A stretch of DNA of 64,000 bases from Macrostomum hystrix (taxonomy: Eukaryota; Platyhelminthes; Macrostomidae): contig CATNEN010000001.1 of NCBI GenBank assembly GCA_950097015.1, positions 2,499,001 through 2,563,000 on the forward strand. Direction: 5' to 3'. The notes under the pieces are model-generated. The model was not told the origin of the DNA, did no database searches, and worked only from the letters and a program-made list of their open reading frames with translations. Below, piece by piece: positions 22,821 to 34,800 of this stretch (the stretch's first letter is position 1; each line of letters opens with the position of its first letter). The position numbers and the translations under genes are program-made.

Positions 22821-23624
22821 ATGCTAGTCAACAAGACAGTTCTACTAGGCGGAAAGGCCGCAATGGCGGCGTTATCTGCATCGCCTGCAGCTACACGATC
22901 CGTGGCCTCAGTTGGCCGTCTAGCTGTAATGACAGCCGAATGGGAGAAGGGCAGCATGGTGTACAAGGATTCAATGGACGAGCGGGACAGCGCCTACCTG
23001 AAGGATACCAATGGCAACGGTCTCATGGTTGAAGGCCCGTTGCTAACGGAAGAGGCCGACTACCTAAGCGAGGCGCACATTGACTACATGTACAAAGGGC
23101 CGTGCGACAACACTAGCAGTCTGCAGTTGAACTCTAGCACCCAGCTGATGCTGGAAAGCGCTGGTACGTCTCAGCCATTGAACGCGCATTTTCAAACAAT
23201 CGGCGGCCACGTCCCCATGCCGGTTAACCTGTCTGGCACAGGTTTGAGTCACCTGCATTTCAAAGGCTTCGCCAGCGGTTTGAGCTGCAAATTCGTGTCC
23301 AACAGTCTACTAAATGTGCATCCCTCTCGTCAGCTGCACACATCGGTGGTTGCTAGGCAACAAGGCGTGCAAGACATGTCGGTCGATACCGATTTCTACC
23401 AACCGCTGGGGTCGGCTAATGCGCAAGGCATTCAAGGTGACGCCGATTCCGCTCAGGCACGTCTGTGGGTTAGCCGTTGCCTAGGCGACGGTTTGCACAC
23501 CGACTGCGAGCTACCAGCAGAGGCTCGAGGCAGGCAGCGTCGAACTATTCAAGAAGTATTCGTCCAGATGCTGACAGACATTCGGGCGTCGGCTGAAGCG
23601 CAACTCAAGTCGAAAAACAAGTGA
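22821..23624 (+). CDS. Unrecognised 267-aa protein, possibly mitochondrial
   Basis: I do not recognise this family. The frame is long, intronless and GC-rich compared with its flanks, and codon choice looks like that of neighbouring real genes. The N-terminus (MLVNKTVLLGGKAAMAALSA, then ATRSVASVGRLAV) is rich in Ala, Ser, Lys and Arg and lacks acids, so it could be a mitochondrial targeting peptide. The middle is Ser/Asn/Gly-rich. The C-terminus has a charged, probably helical stretch (RQRRTIQEVFVQMLTDIRAS) and ends KSKNK. No membrane helix is obvious. An ATG at 22816 opens a three-codon upstream ORF that overlaps the main start by two bases. A later start is possible. Confidence 0.65.
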   Translation: MLVNKTVLLGGKAAMAALSASPAATRSVASVGRLAVMTAEWEKGSMVYKDSMDERDSAYLKDTNGNGLMVEGPLLTEEADYLSEAHIDYMYKGPCDNTSSLQLNSSTQLMLESAGTSQPLNAHFQTIGGHVPMPVNLSGTGLSHLHFKGFASGLSCKFVSNSLLNVHPSRQLHTSVVARQQGVQDMSVDTDFYQPLGSANAQGIQGDADSAQARLWVSRCLGDGLHTDCELPAEARGRQRRTIQEVFVQMLTDIRASAEAQLKSKNK

Positions 23625-24440
23625 ATCTTCCAGACTCTTAAATGGAACTCAAAGCTAAACAACTGCAGTTGTCTTTTCAATTATTTAATTTACGCTCCTG
23701 TTATTTTCCTTGTCTAACTAATGTAAACTTTCTATGAAAAAATAGACACAAAAATATAATGTAGGCCAAGGGAAAATTGTAATAATTGAATATTTTTTAT
23801 CATACTTTTAATTATTACCTAGGATATTTCCTAGCCTGGTCCCTGTAAAATACGATGTGATAAAAAATCCATGTAAATAATAATGTTCACAAAGTTCTAT
23901 TTAAATAACTATCTTTGCTGCCTTAAATTTGCTTTATTATTTGTAAACTACTGTAACAGTGAAATCTAATGTTCAGCAATAGCACTTTTTCTGTAAATAT
24001 AGAAATATTTATGTAATTAATATAAATTCAGATCTCCTAAAATTCTGAAACCAATTATTACTTTTTTATATCTTTTCTCACTTTTATTTGCTTAATAATC
24101 TAAAAAAGCCTTATGTGAAAAATTAAAAAATATAAAAAATAACGATATTGATAGGTAGACATTTATTAAAGCACCAAAACATTACATCAGCCTTAAAGCA
24201 AGAAACGACAGAAAGACAAAAAATACAAGTAATCTATACATAAATAATTAAATTGTTACATTTCATAACAAAAACATGTTTACAACTGCACAAATAGTTT
24301 TTAGCAATGGTGCATATGTGGATAGTAGACGCACTACAGGAGAGTAACCACGAAGCTAAAGCGTGCTTAACTCATTCCAAAAGACCACAAGAAAAAAATA
24401 GTGAAGTTATGGGTGCTTCTAAAAATAGGACTGTATCATA
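23625..24440. other. AT-rich 3' flank
   Basis: Very AT-rich sequence with several AATAAT/AATATA strings that could serve as poly(A) signals for the preceding gene. Nothing else is supported. Confidence 0.4.
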
Positions 24441-24442
24441 CG

Positions 24443-25466
24443 TCACTAGCTAGACACTGGAGATACACTAGCTAGACACTGGAGATACTAGCTAGACACT
24501 GGAGATACACTAGCTAGACACTGGAGATACACTAGCTAGACACTGGAGATACTAGCTAGACACTGGAGATACACTAGCTAGACACTGGAGATACACTAGC
24601 TAGACACTGGAGATACTAGCTAGACACTGGAGATACACTAGCTAGACACTGGAGATACACTAGCTAGACACTGGAGATACACTAGCTAGACACTGGAGAT
24701 ACACTAGCTAGACACTGGAGATACACTAGCTAGACACTGAAGATACACTAGCTAGACACTGGAGATACACTAGCTAGACACTGGAGATACACTAGCTAGA
24801 CACTGGAGATACACTAGCTAGACACTGGAGATACACTAGCTAGACACTGGAGATACACTAGCTAGACCCTGGAGATACACTAGCTAGACACTGGAGATAC
24901 ACTAGCTTGACACTGGAGATACACTAGCTTGACACTGGAGATACACTAGCCAGACACGGGAGATACACTAGCTAGACACTGGAGATACACTAGCTAGACA
25001 CTGGAGATACACTAGCTAGACACTGGAGATACACTAGCCAGACACTGGAGATACAATAGCTTGACACTGGAGATACACTAGCTTGACACTGGAGATACAC
25101 TAGCCAGACACGGGAGATACACTAGCTAGACACTGGAGATACACTAGCCAGACACTGGAGATACACTAGCTAGACACTGGAGATACTAGCTAGACCCTGG
25201 AGATACACTAGCTAGGCACTGGAGATACACTAGCTAGACACTGGAGATACACTAGCTTGACACTGGAGATACACTAGCCAGACACTGGAGATACAATAGC
25301 TTGACACTGGAGATACACTAGCTTGACACTGGAGATACACTAGCTAGACACTGGAGATACACTAGCCAGACACTGGAGATACACTAGCTAGACACTGGAG
25401 ATACTAGCTAGACACGGGAGATACACTAGCTAGACACGGGAGATACACTAGCTAGACACTGGAGAT
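24443..25466. repeat. 22-bp minisatellite
   Basis: About 47 units containing CTAGCTAGACACTGGAGAT, with a 20-bp variant lacking 'ac' and recurring base variants (agctt, agcc, acggg). It lies 430 bp downstream of the DHX34 stop. Confidence 0.97.
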
Positions 25467-25896
25467 ATTGTATCTATCGTATCTAAATTTATTGTATCTA
25501 AATTTATTGTATGTAAAGTACCACGAGACAGTTGCAACTTTCCCTTTAAAAAAGCATTTTTCTGTTCATGAATTTAACTACGAATAATTAGAACGAGAAA
25601 CATAAGGTTAGGCAGGTGAAAATTGAAAGTTTGAATAGCAATTTAAATTAGAAATTTGTACAGCTAATAGCTAATATAAAAATGCAGCAAAATGCACGTC
25701 TAATTGCTCGTCCTGACCTAAACCAAATATGTTATCCAGATTTGTTTTGAACTCAATTAATTTATGTTTTTAATATTTTGGGGCCAAATGTACCACCCTA
25801 CGGCACACTTTTGTACGTTCGGTAAAGAGCGAGAGTAACTATGACACGATAAATGCCTCGTCATCTAATTAGTACTTTCACTATTGCCTTGCTCTA

Positions 25897-28800
25897 TTAG
25901 GATGTCGAAGAAGGCTGCAGAGGTCCCTGACAGTCGCGCCGATGCCGCAGTATGTCAGCTGTACTACCGCTAATTGTGCATCGACAGCGCGAGCAAACCG
26001 ACTTCCGCTGCTCCGCCTCTGCTCGCTTGTTGTTGTCGTCTTGTACTTTAGCAGCTTCGTCAGCTTCAGCGGTTTCAGCATCCGGTGCCTGATGCAGGCT
26101 GCAGGCGGCTTGGTGAGCCAACCGAGCAGCCAGGTTCAGCACCAGATCTCGGCCGCAGGCGGGACAACGCCACAGACGCTCCAGATAGTCGAGATGACGA
26201 CCTTCGTCTAAGTCGCAAGAATTTTCAACGCCATCAGACTGATCTGGTAGGACGCCAAGAGTGAGCCAAGGCGAGACTGGTTCAGCAGCACCAGCACCAG
26301 CAGCAGCTTCAGCCACAATGCCAGCTGACGCCAGTCGGACCTCATGAGGCAGCTGGGCGTGCAAAAACTCGGACAATTTATTAGCTAACAGATTCTGCTC
26401 CCGCCTGTCGGCTGGATCAAACACTGATTCGTCCTTCTCACGATTATCTTCGCCATCGCGATCCGCTGGATCGGCCAGTCTGCTCAATAGTTTATTCAGC
26501 CGACTATCTAGACGACTGCGCAGTGTGATGGCCGCTGCTAGAGCTGTCTCTGCCACCTCCTGATTGGCCGGTCGCAGTTCTAGCCAACCGTCGCACAATA
26601 GTCTAGTTCCGCTGGCGTTGCCATGGATACGAGTGGCAAACAAGAGCAGAGCGGGCAACGCGGGAACAGGCAGGGGGTGTACCAGGTATGGCTTGGTGGT
26701 CTCCAAGATGCCCAGGTAAGCTAGGAGCTGCTGGCCAATGTCAGGACGCCAGCCGCTAGTTGTTAGAGGATCGCACGGATGAAGCAGTACCAGGCGGTGA
26801 GCGGCCGTGTGAAACACCTGATTTAAAGATTAATAGGAATTGCGCATAATGTAAACAACTTATATTACAAGTAGTATCGAAAGAACATGAATTAAAAAAC
26901 TTATTTTTTAGTTTTTTTGCTCCAAAAAACAACATGTGACTATTAAGTAGTTACATACCTCGCACTAAGGTCCCTGAGCTCGATTCCGCGGCGAGAATGC
27001 TCGGGGGCTTGTTGTGCAATTAACGCCCTTAAGGTCCGACCTCCAATGCACAGTGAAACATGAGAAAGTCAGGGCAGATGTACACACCTTTGTGGGCGTG
27101 TGCCTGTGTACTGAATCTGTGTGTGTGCTCAGGTGTTAGCGAAATGGGCAGAATTGCCTCCTCACTGGCTGTGGGTCTAGTGTCAACAAATGATGTGCCT
27201 GCAGCTATCCTGCAATTATTATTATTATCAGATAAAGACAGACTCAGACATACAACGAACCATTTCTCCAACGCGGCTGACATTTCCAGCGTCAGGCACA
27301 GCCAGCTGCGGATGCAGGCCCGCCAGCAGGACGGCTTTCACAAGGCCGGCCTCACGACCGGTAAGTCGACGCCTCCCGGCCAGCCGGTCTAGATCATGAC
27401 TCAATCGGAATTCCAGATCGCGAATGTCGCCGCCAACGTCTGTGGCGTCATCTTTGTCGTCGCCGTTGGCTTCCAGAGCGTCCAGCCGAAGAACTCGGCG
27501 TCGTTGACGACCTGTACGACTTTCGCGCTTCAAAGCAGCCAAGCGCCGGCGTTGATTTCTGGAAACAGAAGGTATAACAAAAAAGAGGAATTTGCTGATT
27601 TTCGAAACATATCGGTGAAAATTTACAATGACAAATATATTCATAACGTTTCTGAAAAATGTAAAGTTACAAGTCGTTGCTTGAAAAAAATTTCTGGTAT
27701 GTTTAAAATTTTCAAAAGTGATACACATAGGTAAAAAATAGAGATACTGGTTCAGAACAAAAATGATCGAAATAGAAAGAATTACAGTTTTTCGAAACAC
27801 ATCGGTAAAAAACATATATTCGTTCTAAAAGAAATACATTTTTCGATACATATCGGTAAAAATCTGGATTTTTCTGAATACAAATTTAAAAAATACACGT
27901 TGTAATAAATTTCACAGCTTAAAAAGTTATATAATACATACCTGTCTTCTGTCATCTTAGCCCCGTCTGTTCTACCAGACGACCCTGACTCGAACTTCTT
28001 TTCCTCCTTTTTGTCCTGATTTCTTCCGGCGTCGTCCCAGTCGGCCGGGCCAATCAGGCCGCAGTCCTGCAGCAGGCGGCCGAATTGTCGCCTCAGTTTA
28101 GCGGCCTCATAAAGCCGCTGCTCTTCGAGACCGCGCCGGCGACACCAGCGTCTCGAGTCGCGCCCGGCTAGTTTCTCATTGAGCCAGGCGTCGTAGATGT
28201 TTAACAGGGTGAATGCGCCGCCTTCGTCGGATTCCAGCGCCGATCTGGCGTCGGCTGCGTCTCGATCGGAGTGGGCGCGATTAGTCAATGGCGATTGGAC
28301 AGCTAGTAGGGCGGCCATTGTCAGGGCGGCGTCAGCAACGCCTAGGGCTGCAGCAGTTACTAGCATCTTGCCTAGCACTAGATCCACCTAGACAAAGTGC
28401 GGAGAATTGAGAATTAGGATTTAAAATTTTAGGATTTACATACAACTGGGATTTTAGTGATCTAGTTTATTTAGGTGGCCGTTTGTTTGGGGGTTGTATT
28501 GTAGCTAAGTGATTCCCGACTGGAAGGTCGGAGGTTCGATTCCCGACTCTATTATATTATTTTTCTATTTTGTACACGATGGAAGCAGGATTAAAAATAT
28601 CATTTGGATTAAGGAATGGAAACGGGATTAGAATAATATGGATTAGGGAATAGAAACGGGATTAGTATAATATGGATTAGGGAATAGAAACGGCATTAGT
28701 ATAATATGGATTAGGGAATAGAAACGGGATTAGTATAATATGAATTAGGGAATAGAAACGGGATTAGTACGAGCTATGATATGGACTAGGGAATAGAAAC

Positions 28801-31800
28801 GGGATTAGTATAATATGGATTAGGGAATAGAAACGGGATTAGTATGATATGGACTAGGGAATAGAAACGGGATTAGTATAATATGAATTAGGGAATAGAA
28901 ACGGGATTAGTATGATATGGACTAGGGAATAGAAACTGGATTAGTATAATATGGATTAGGAATAGAAACGGGATTAGTATAATATGGATTAGGAATAGAA
29001 ACGGGATTAGTATAATATGGATTAGGGAATAGAAACGGGATTAGTATAATATGGATCAGGGAATAGAAACGGGATTAGTATAATATGGATTAGGGAATAG
29101 GAACGGGATTAGTATAATATGGATTAGGGAATAGAAACGGGATTAGTATAATATGGATCAGGGAATAGAAACGGGATTAGTATAATATGGATTAGGGAAT
29201 AGAAACGGGATTAGTATAATATGGATCAGGGAATAGAAACGGGATTAGTATAATATGGATTAGGAATAGAAACGGGATTAGTATAATATGGATTAGGAAT
29301 AGAAACGGGATTAGTATAATATGGATTAGGGAATAGAAACGGGATTAGTATAATATGGATTTGGGAATAGAAGTTGGTGTGGGACTAAAAATGTTAGACA
29401 TCAAAAACTGGATTGCGGTCAATATGATTTGGAAGATACGAGCTATATGACTCCAACTCACCGGTAATCTAGCTAGCAGGGCTCCCAGCGATGTCAGAGT
29501 CTCGTCAGTAGAGTTGACAGCGCCATGCTTTGCCAAACTGACTAGACTCTCTTCAAGCCTGGCCGTGTCTGGCGCTTCAACGAATGGAAATCTGCGCACA
29601 TCTGGCAGGCCCATCGCTATTAACTGGAGCAGCAGTGAGTCCAGCGGAACTCTAAGTAGCTCGGGAGTTGAGTACTCTTGCATAGCAGCCAGATCCTGCT
29701 CGCTGTAGAGACGAAACGCAACGCCTTTGCAAATTGGAACAAGTTTGCAGATTTTTCACTTTAATAAAAATCTAACACGTAAATATTTCCGTGCTGAATT
29801 CTCTAGAGAGAAGCCAAGTCAAACTCGCAGTAGAAAAACTACGAAGCGAAATCGCTGTACAAGACACCTAAATCTTGAACTGCTGTACAAGACACCTAAA
29901 CCTTGAACTGCTGTACAAGACACCTAAACCTTGAACTGCTGTACAAGACACCTAAACCTTGAACTGCTGTACAAGACACCTAAACCTTGAACTGCTGTAC
30001 AAGACACCTAAACCTTGAACTGCTGTACAAGACACCTAAACCTTGAACTGCTGTACAAGACACCTAAACCTTGAACTGCTGTACAAGACACCTAAACCTT
30101 GAACTGCTGTACAAGACACCTAAACCTTGAACTGCTGTACAAGACACCTAAACCTTGAACTGCTGTACAAGACACCTAAACCTTGAACTGCTGTACAAGA
30201 CACCTAAACCTTGAACTGCTGTACAAGACACCTAAACCTTGAACTGCTGTACAAGACACCTAAACCTTAAACTGCTGTACAAGACACCTAAACCTTAAAC
30301 TGCTGTACAAGACGCCTAAACCTTGAACCGAAGTGTACAAAAGTCTAGTGTACAAGACACACAAGAGTCTAGTGTACAAGAGTCTAGTCTACAAGAGTCT
30401 AGTGTACAAGAGTCCAGTGTTCGAGAGTCTAGTGTACAAGAGTCCAGTGTTAAAGGAGTCTAGTGTACAAGAGTCCAGTGTTCGAGAGTCTAGTGTACAA
30501 GAGTCCAGTGTTAAAGGAGTCTAGTGTACAAGAGTCTAGTGTACAAGAGTCCAGTGTTAAAGGAGTCTAGTGTACAAGAGTATAGTGTACAAGAGTCTAG
30601 TGTACAAGAGTCTAGTATACAAGAGTCTAGTGTACAAGAGTCTAGTATACAAGAGTCTAGTGTACAAGAGTCTAGTCTACAAGAGTCTAGTGTACAAGAG
30701 TCTAGTATACAAGAGTCTAGTGTACAAGAGTCTAGTATACAAGATTCTAGTGTACAAGAGTCTAGTATACAAGAGTCTAGTGTACAAGAGTCTAGTCTAC
30801 AAGAGTCTAGTGTACAAGAGTCTAGTATACAAGAGTCTAGTGTACAAGAGTCTAGTATACAAGAGTCTAGTGTACAAGAGTCTAGTATACAAGAGTCTAG
30901 TGTACAAGAGTCCCGTGTTCAAGAGTACGGTGTACAAGAGTCCAGTGTTAAAGGAGTCTAGTGTACAAGAGTCTAGTGTACAATAGTCTAGTGTACAAGA
31001 GTCTAGTGTACAAGAGTCCAGTGTACAAGAGTCCAGTGTACAAGAGTCTAGTGTACAAGAGTCCAGTGTACAACTGTACAAGAGTCTAGCGTTCAAGACA
31101 CACAAAGGCACAAGAGTTCTGTGAAGAATTGAGAGAACCAGTCAGCGGTTTAATTGTCAGAAAAGTACGCGCTCACACTCGCATGCAGCGCGGGTCATTT
31201 ATATTATTTTATCAGCACGTTGGCATCAATGTACATATATTATGAACTGGATTAATGTACATACTGGCTTGGACAGGCAGGTAATAATTTAACAACGTGC
31301 TAAATGAAACGTTGCACGTGCAACGTACAACGTGCTAATACGAGTATAGGACTAAATGAAAGGTTAGAATATTTTTATAAGCAGCGGAGCTCTCACATTT
31401 TCTTCCTCAAGGGAGTTTGACGCAAATATAAGCAACAATAGAAATAAGAATCGAAAAATAGCAATAGAAAATATTATGAGCAAATAGTATAGAATAGCAG
31501 CGAAATACTCGTACATATGAAGGTTCTGATTGTCAGTCACTAGCGCAAAATCATTGATTAGTCAACTTGAAGCTGCAACCTGTCGGGCCGATTTCGGATC
31601 CGCTCGGGGTAGCGCCTCACCGAGCTGCCCGGTGGCTCAGCAGCCGCTGACGTTGGCACTGAAGCCGAGTCCGGAGCATTCGAAGTCCCGCTAGCCGCAT
31701 TCGATACCACTGGCGCCCGGTCTGTTCCAGGCTCGACCTCAGGTTGCACTGACACGATCGATGGTGCAGCTGCACGAGCTGAGCACCGCGGACTAGAGTC

Positions 31801-34800
31801 GATGGTGGCAGACGGCATGGTCGGCTCGGACAGCATCTGGTCGATGTGGCGTCGTACGATGCCGTCGCCGACCTGGACGTCATAGTTGCGCTGGGCCGCA
31901 GAAACCACGGTACCGGACACCCAGCCGGCGTCCTTGCCGAAGCCCTTGACTCGAACGATGTCGCCGACCTCGAAGCGTCGGGAAGACCGCCCTGACTGCG
32001 CCGCGGCGTCCTGCCGATCTCGAACCCGGTCCACCACTGACGGCCGCAGGAGGTCCAACCTGGAGCGCAGCCGGCGCCCGAATAGCAGCTCGCTGGGAGA
32101 CACGCCGGTTGTTGAATGCGGCGTGATTCGGTATGCGAACAGGAAGTTTTGCAGCGCCGCGGCAGAGTGACCGGACTTTCTGATGTGCAGCTTCAGCGTC
32201 TGGACGAACCGCTCGGCTTGGCCGTTGGTTGCCGGATGGTATGGCGCCGATGTTATGTGTCGAATGCCATTGCGGCTGGCGAATTCAGAGAACTCCTTTG
32301 ACGAGAACTGTGGACCGTTATCGGAGACTAGTATGCGAGGTAGGCCCAGGTGGCTGAAGACGTCTCGCAGATGAGCGATGGTGCTGCCGGCCGAAGTGTC
32401 AGTCATCTGTCGAACCTCTGGCCACTTGCTGTGCGCATCGATGATAATCAGATAGACTCGCCCGTCGACAGGGCCGGCGAAATCGACGTGAACACGGCTC
32501 CAAGGCTCGCTGGGAAATAGCCACGGGTGCGTTGGAGCCTTGATCGGATCAGCCTGATGAGCTTTGCAGGTTTCGCATGTTCGTGCCAGCTGCTCCAGCT
32601 CCTTGTCGAGCCCCGGCCACCAGACGAAGCTGCGTGCTAGGGCCTTCATTCGATTAGCACCTGTGTGCGACAGGTGCAACTCGCGTAAAACAGATTCACG
32701 CAGCGCTTCAGGGATGACCACTCGAGCTCCCCAGAGCAGACAGCCGACTTCGATCGTCAACTCGTGCTGTCGCTGAGCGAAGTCTGGGAACTCGGTGCCT
32801 TGCAGCTTCTCGCCGGACAGCAGAGCTCGCAGCAGCCTGGACATTGTAGGGTCCGCCTGAGTTGCTTTGGCGATCGCAGCAGCCGTCAGTGCGGCGTTGG
32901 AGTCCTCCACTAGCAGGAGCGAATGCACTGCCTCCTCCTCGTTGAAGGTTCCGCGCAGAGGCAAACGAGACAGGGAGTCGCAGTTCGAATGCTTCTCTGT
33001 AGGTCTGAACTCCATCGAGTACTGGTAGCCAGAGAGCCGAATGGCCCATCGCTGCATTCGGGCGGCCGCCCGGGTCGGAATCTCCTTGTCTGGGCCGAGC
33101 AGTCCCAGCAGCGGTTGATGATCCGTGATGATTGTGAAATGACGGCCGTATAGGAACTGATGGAATCGATGGACACCATAGATGATGGCTAGAGCCTCTT
33201 TGTCAAGCTGCGAGTAGTTGCGTTGTGCTGGCGTCAACGACTTGCTCGCGAACGCGACTGCGTGATCTCGGCCGTCCACGCGATGACTGAGGATGACCCC
33301 GATGCCGTAGGCCGATGCGTCGCACTCCAGCCTGATGGGCAGGTCCGGGTCAAAGTGCATCAGGGCCTTGGATTCGAGCAACATCTGCTTGGAGGCTTGG
33401 AAGGCAGCGTCTTCGGTGGCGCCCCAATTCCAGGTGGTGCCCTTGGACAGCAGGCGGTTGAGGGGTGCGACGACTGAGGCTAGATTTGGCAGAAACTTGG
33501 CGTAATGCGTTAGCATGCCCAGGTAGGAGCGCAATTGAGACACATCGCTCGGAGCCGGCGCCTTTTGAACGGCTTCGACCTTGCTCTGTAGAGGCCGGAG
33601 GCCGTGCTGGTCGATCCTATGTCCCAGGTAGTCGATTGAATCTTGAAAGAATGCGCACTTGGAGACGTTGAGCCGCAGGCCCGCCTCCTGCAGCTTTCGG
33701 AGAACCTGGGTCAGGTTGGCCTTGTGGGCTGTCAGCGAAGCTCCAGTCACCAGGATATCGTCTTGGTATACTTGAACGCCGTCAAGATGCCCGAGCAGAC
33801 TGTCGAGGACGCGCTGAAAAATCGCGCTCGCCGAGCTGATGCCAAATGGTAGACGGTTGACCTTGAATAGTCCGCGCTGCGTGTTGATGACGAGGTACTG
33901 CTTGCTGTCATCGGAGATAGGCAGCTGCAGGAATGCCTTCGCTAGGTCTAACTTGCTCCACTTGTGACCGCCACCCAGTCTGGCGAATAAATCCTCGATC
34001 CTCGGCAGCGGGTAGTGCTCCTGTTTGGCAACCTGGTTGAACGTGCACTTGTAGTCGCCGCAGATTCGAACTGAGCCATCCTTCTTGATCACCGGCACGA
34101 TGGGTGCGGCCCAATCCGAGGTAGCAATCGGTGTGATGACACCATCCGCCTCCATGCGCTGGAGTTCGCGGTCGACGCTTTCACGCTGTGCGTATGGTAC
34201 GGGTCGAGCCTTGTAGAATCGGGGTGCGGCGTTGTCCTGAATATGCAGGCTGACTTCTCCTAGGCGGTACTTGCCCAGGCCTTCGGCGAATACCTCCGGA
34301 AACTGACGAACTAGATCGGCAGCTACGTCATCGGGATTTGCAGCTACCGTGTTCACCGAGGCGGTCAGCCCTGGCCAGTCAAGCCGGATTGCCGCCATCC
34401 AGTCGCGGCCCAGGAGTCGAGCGCTGCCTTCAGAGACCACGAGCAGCGGAAGCGAAGCGGACTGACCGGCATGAACAACGTTCACCGTCACTACGCCAAC
34501 TGGACGGAACTCCTGGTCAGTGTAGGTGCGCAGAGTTGACCTGGACGGGTGCAGCTGTAGGTGAGACAGGTGTGCCTCGTAGAACGCTTTCGGAACCAAA
34601 CTGACGGCTGAGCCAGTGTCGAGTTCGAAGTGAGTCAGCACTTTCTCCACCTGCAGTGGCACCAGGATCGGAGATTTCGAAGCCGTTGAGAGGTGGTGAA
34701 TCAGCTCAATTTCGTTATCCGCTTCGGAAGCCTCGGCTTCGTCGAGCAACTTCACAGACTCTGGAGACCGACAGACCTTTTTGAGATGACCGACTCTGCC

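Noticed and set aside
30524..30986. ORFs of SVQESS and VYKSL repeats
   Set aside because: Translations of the 15-bp array inside a DHX34 intron.
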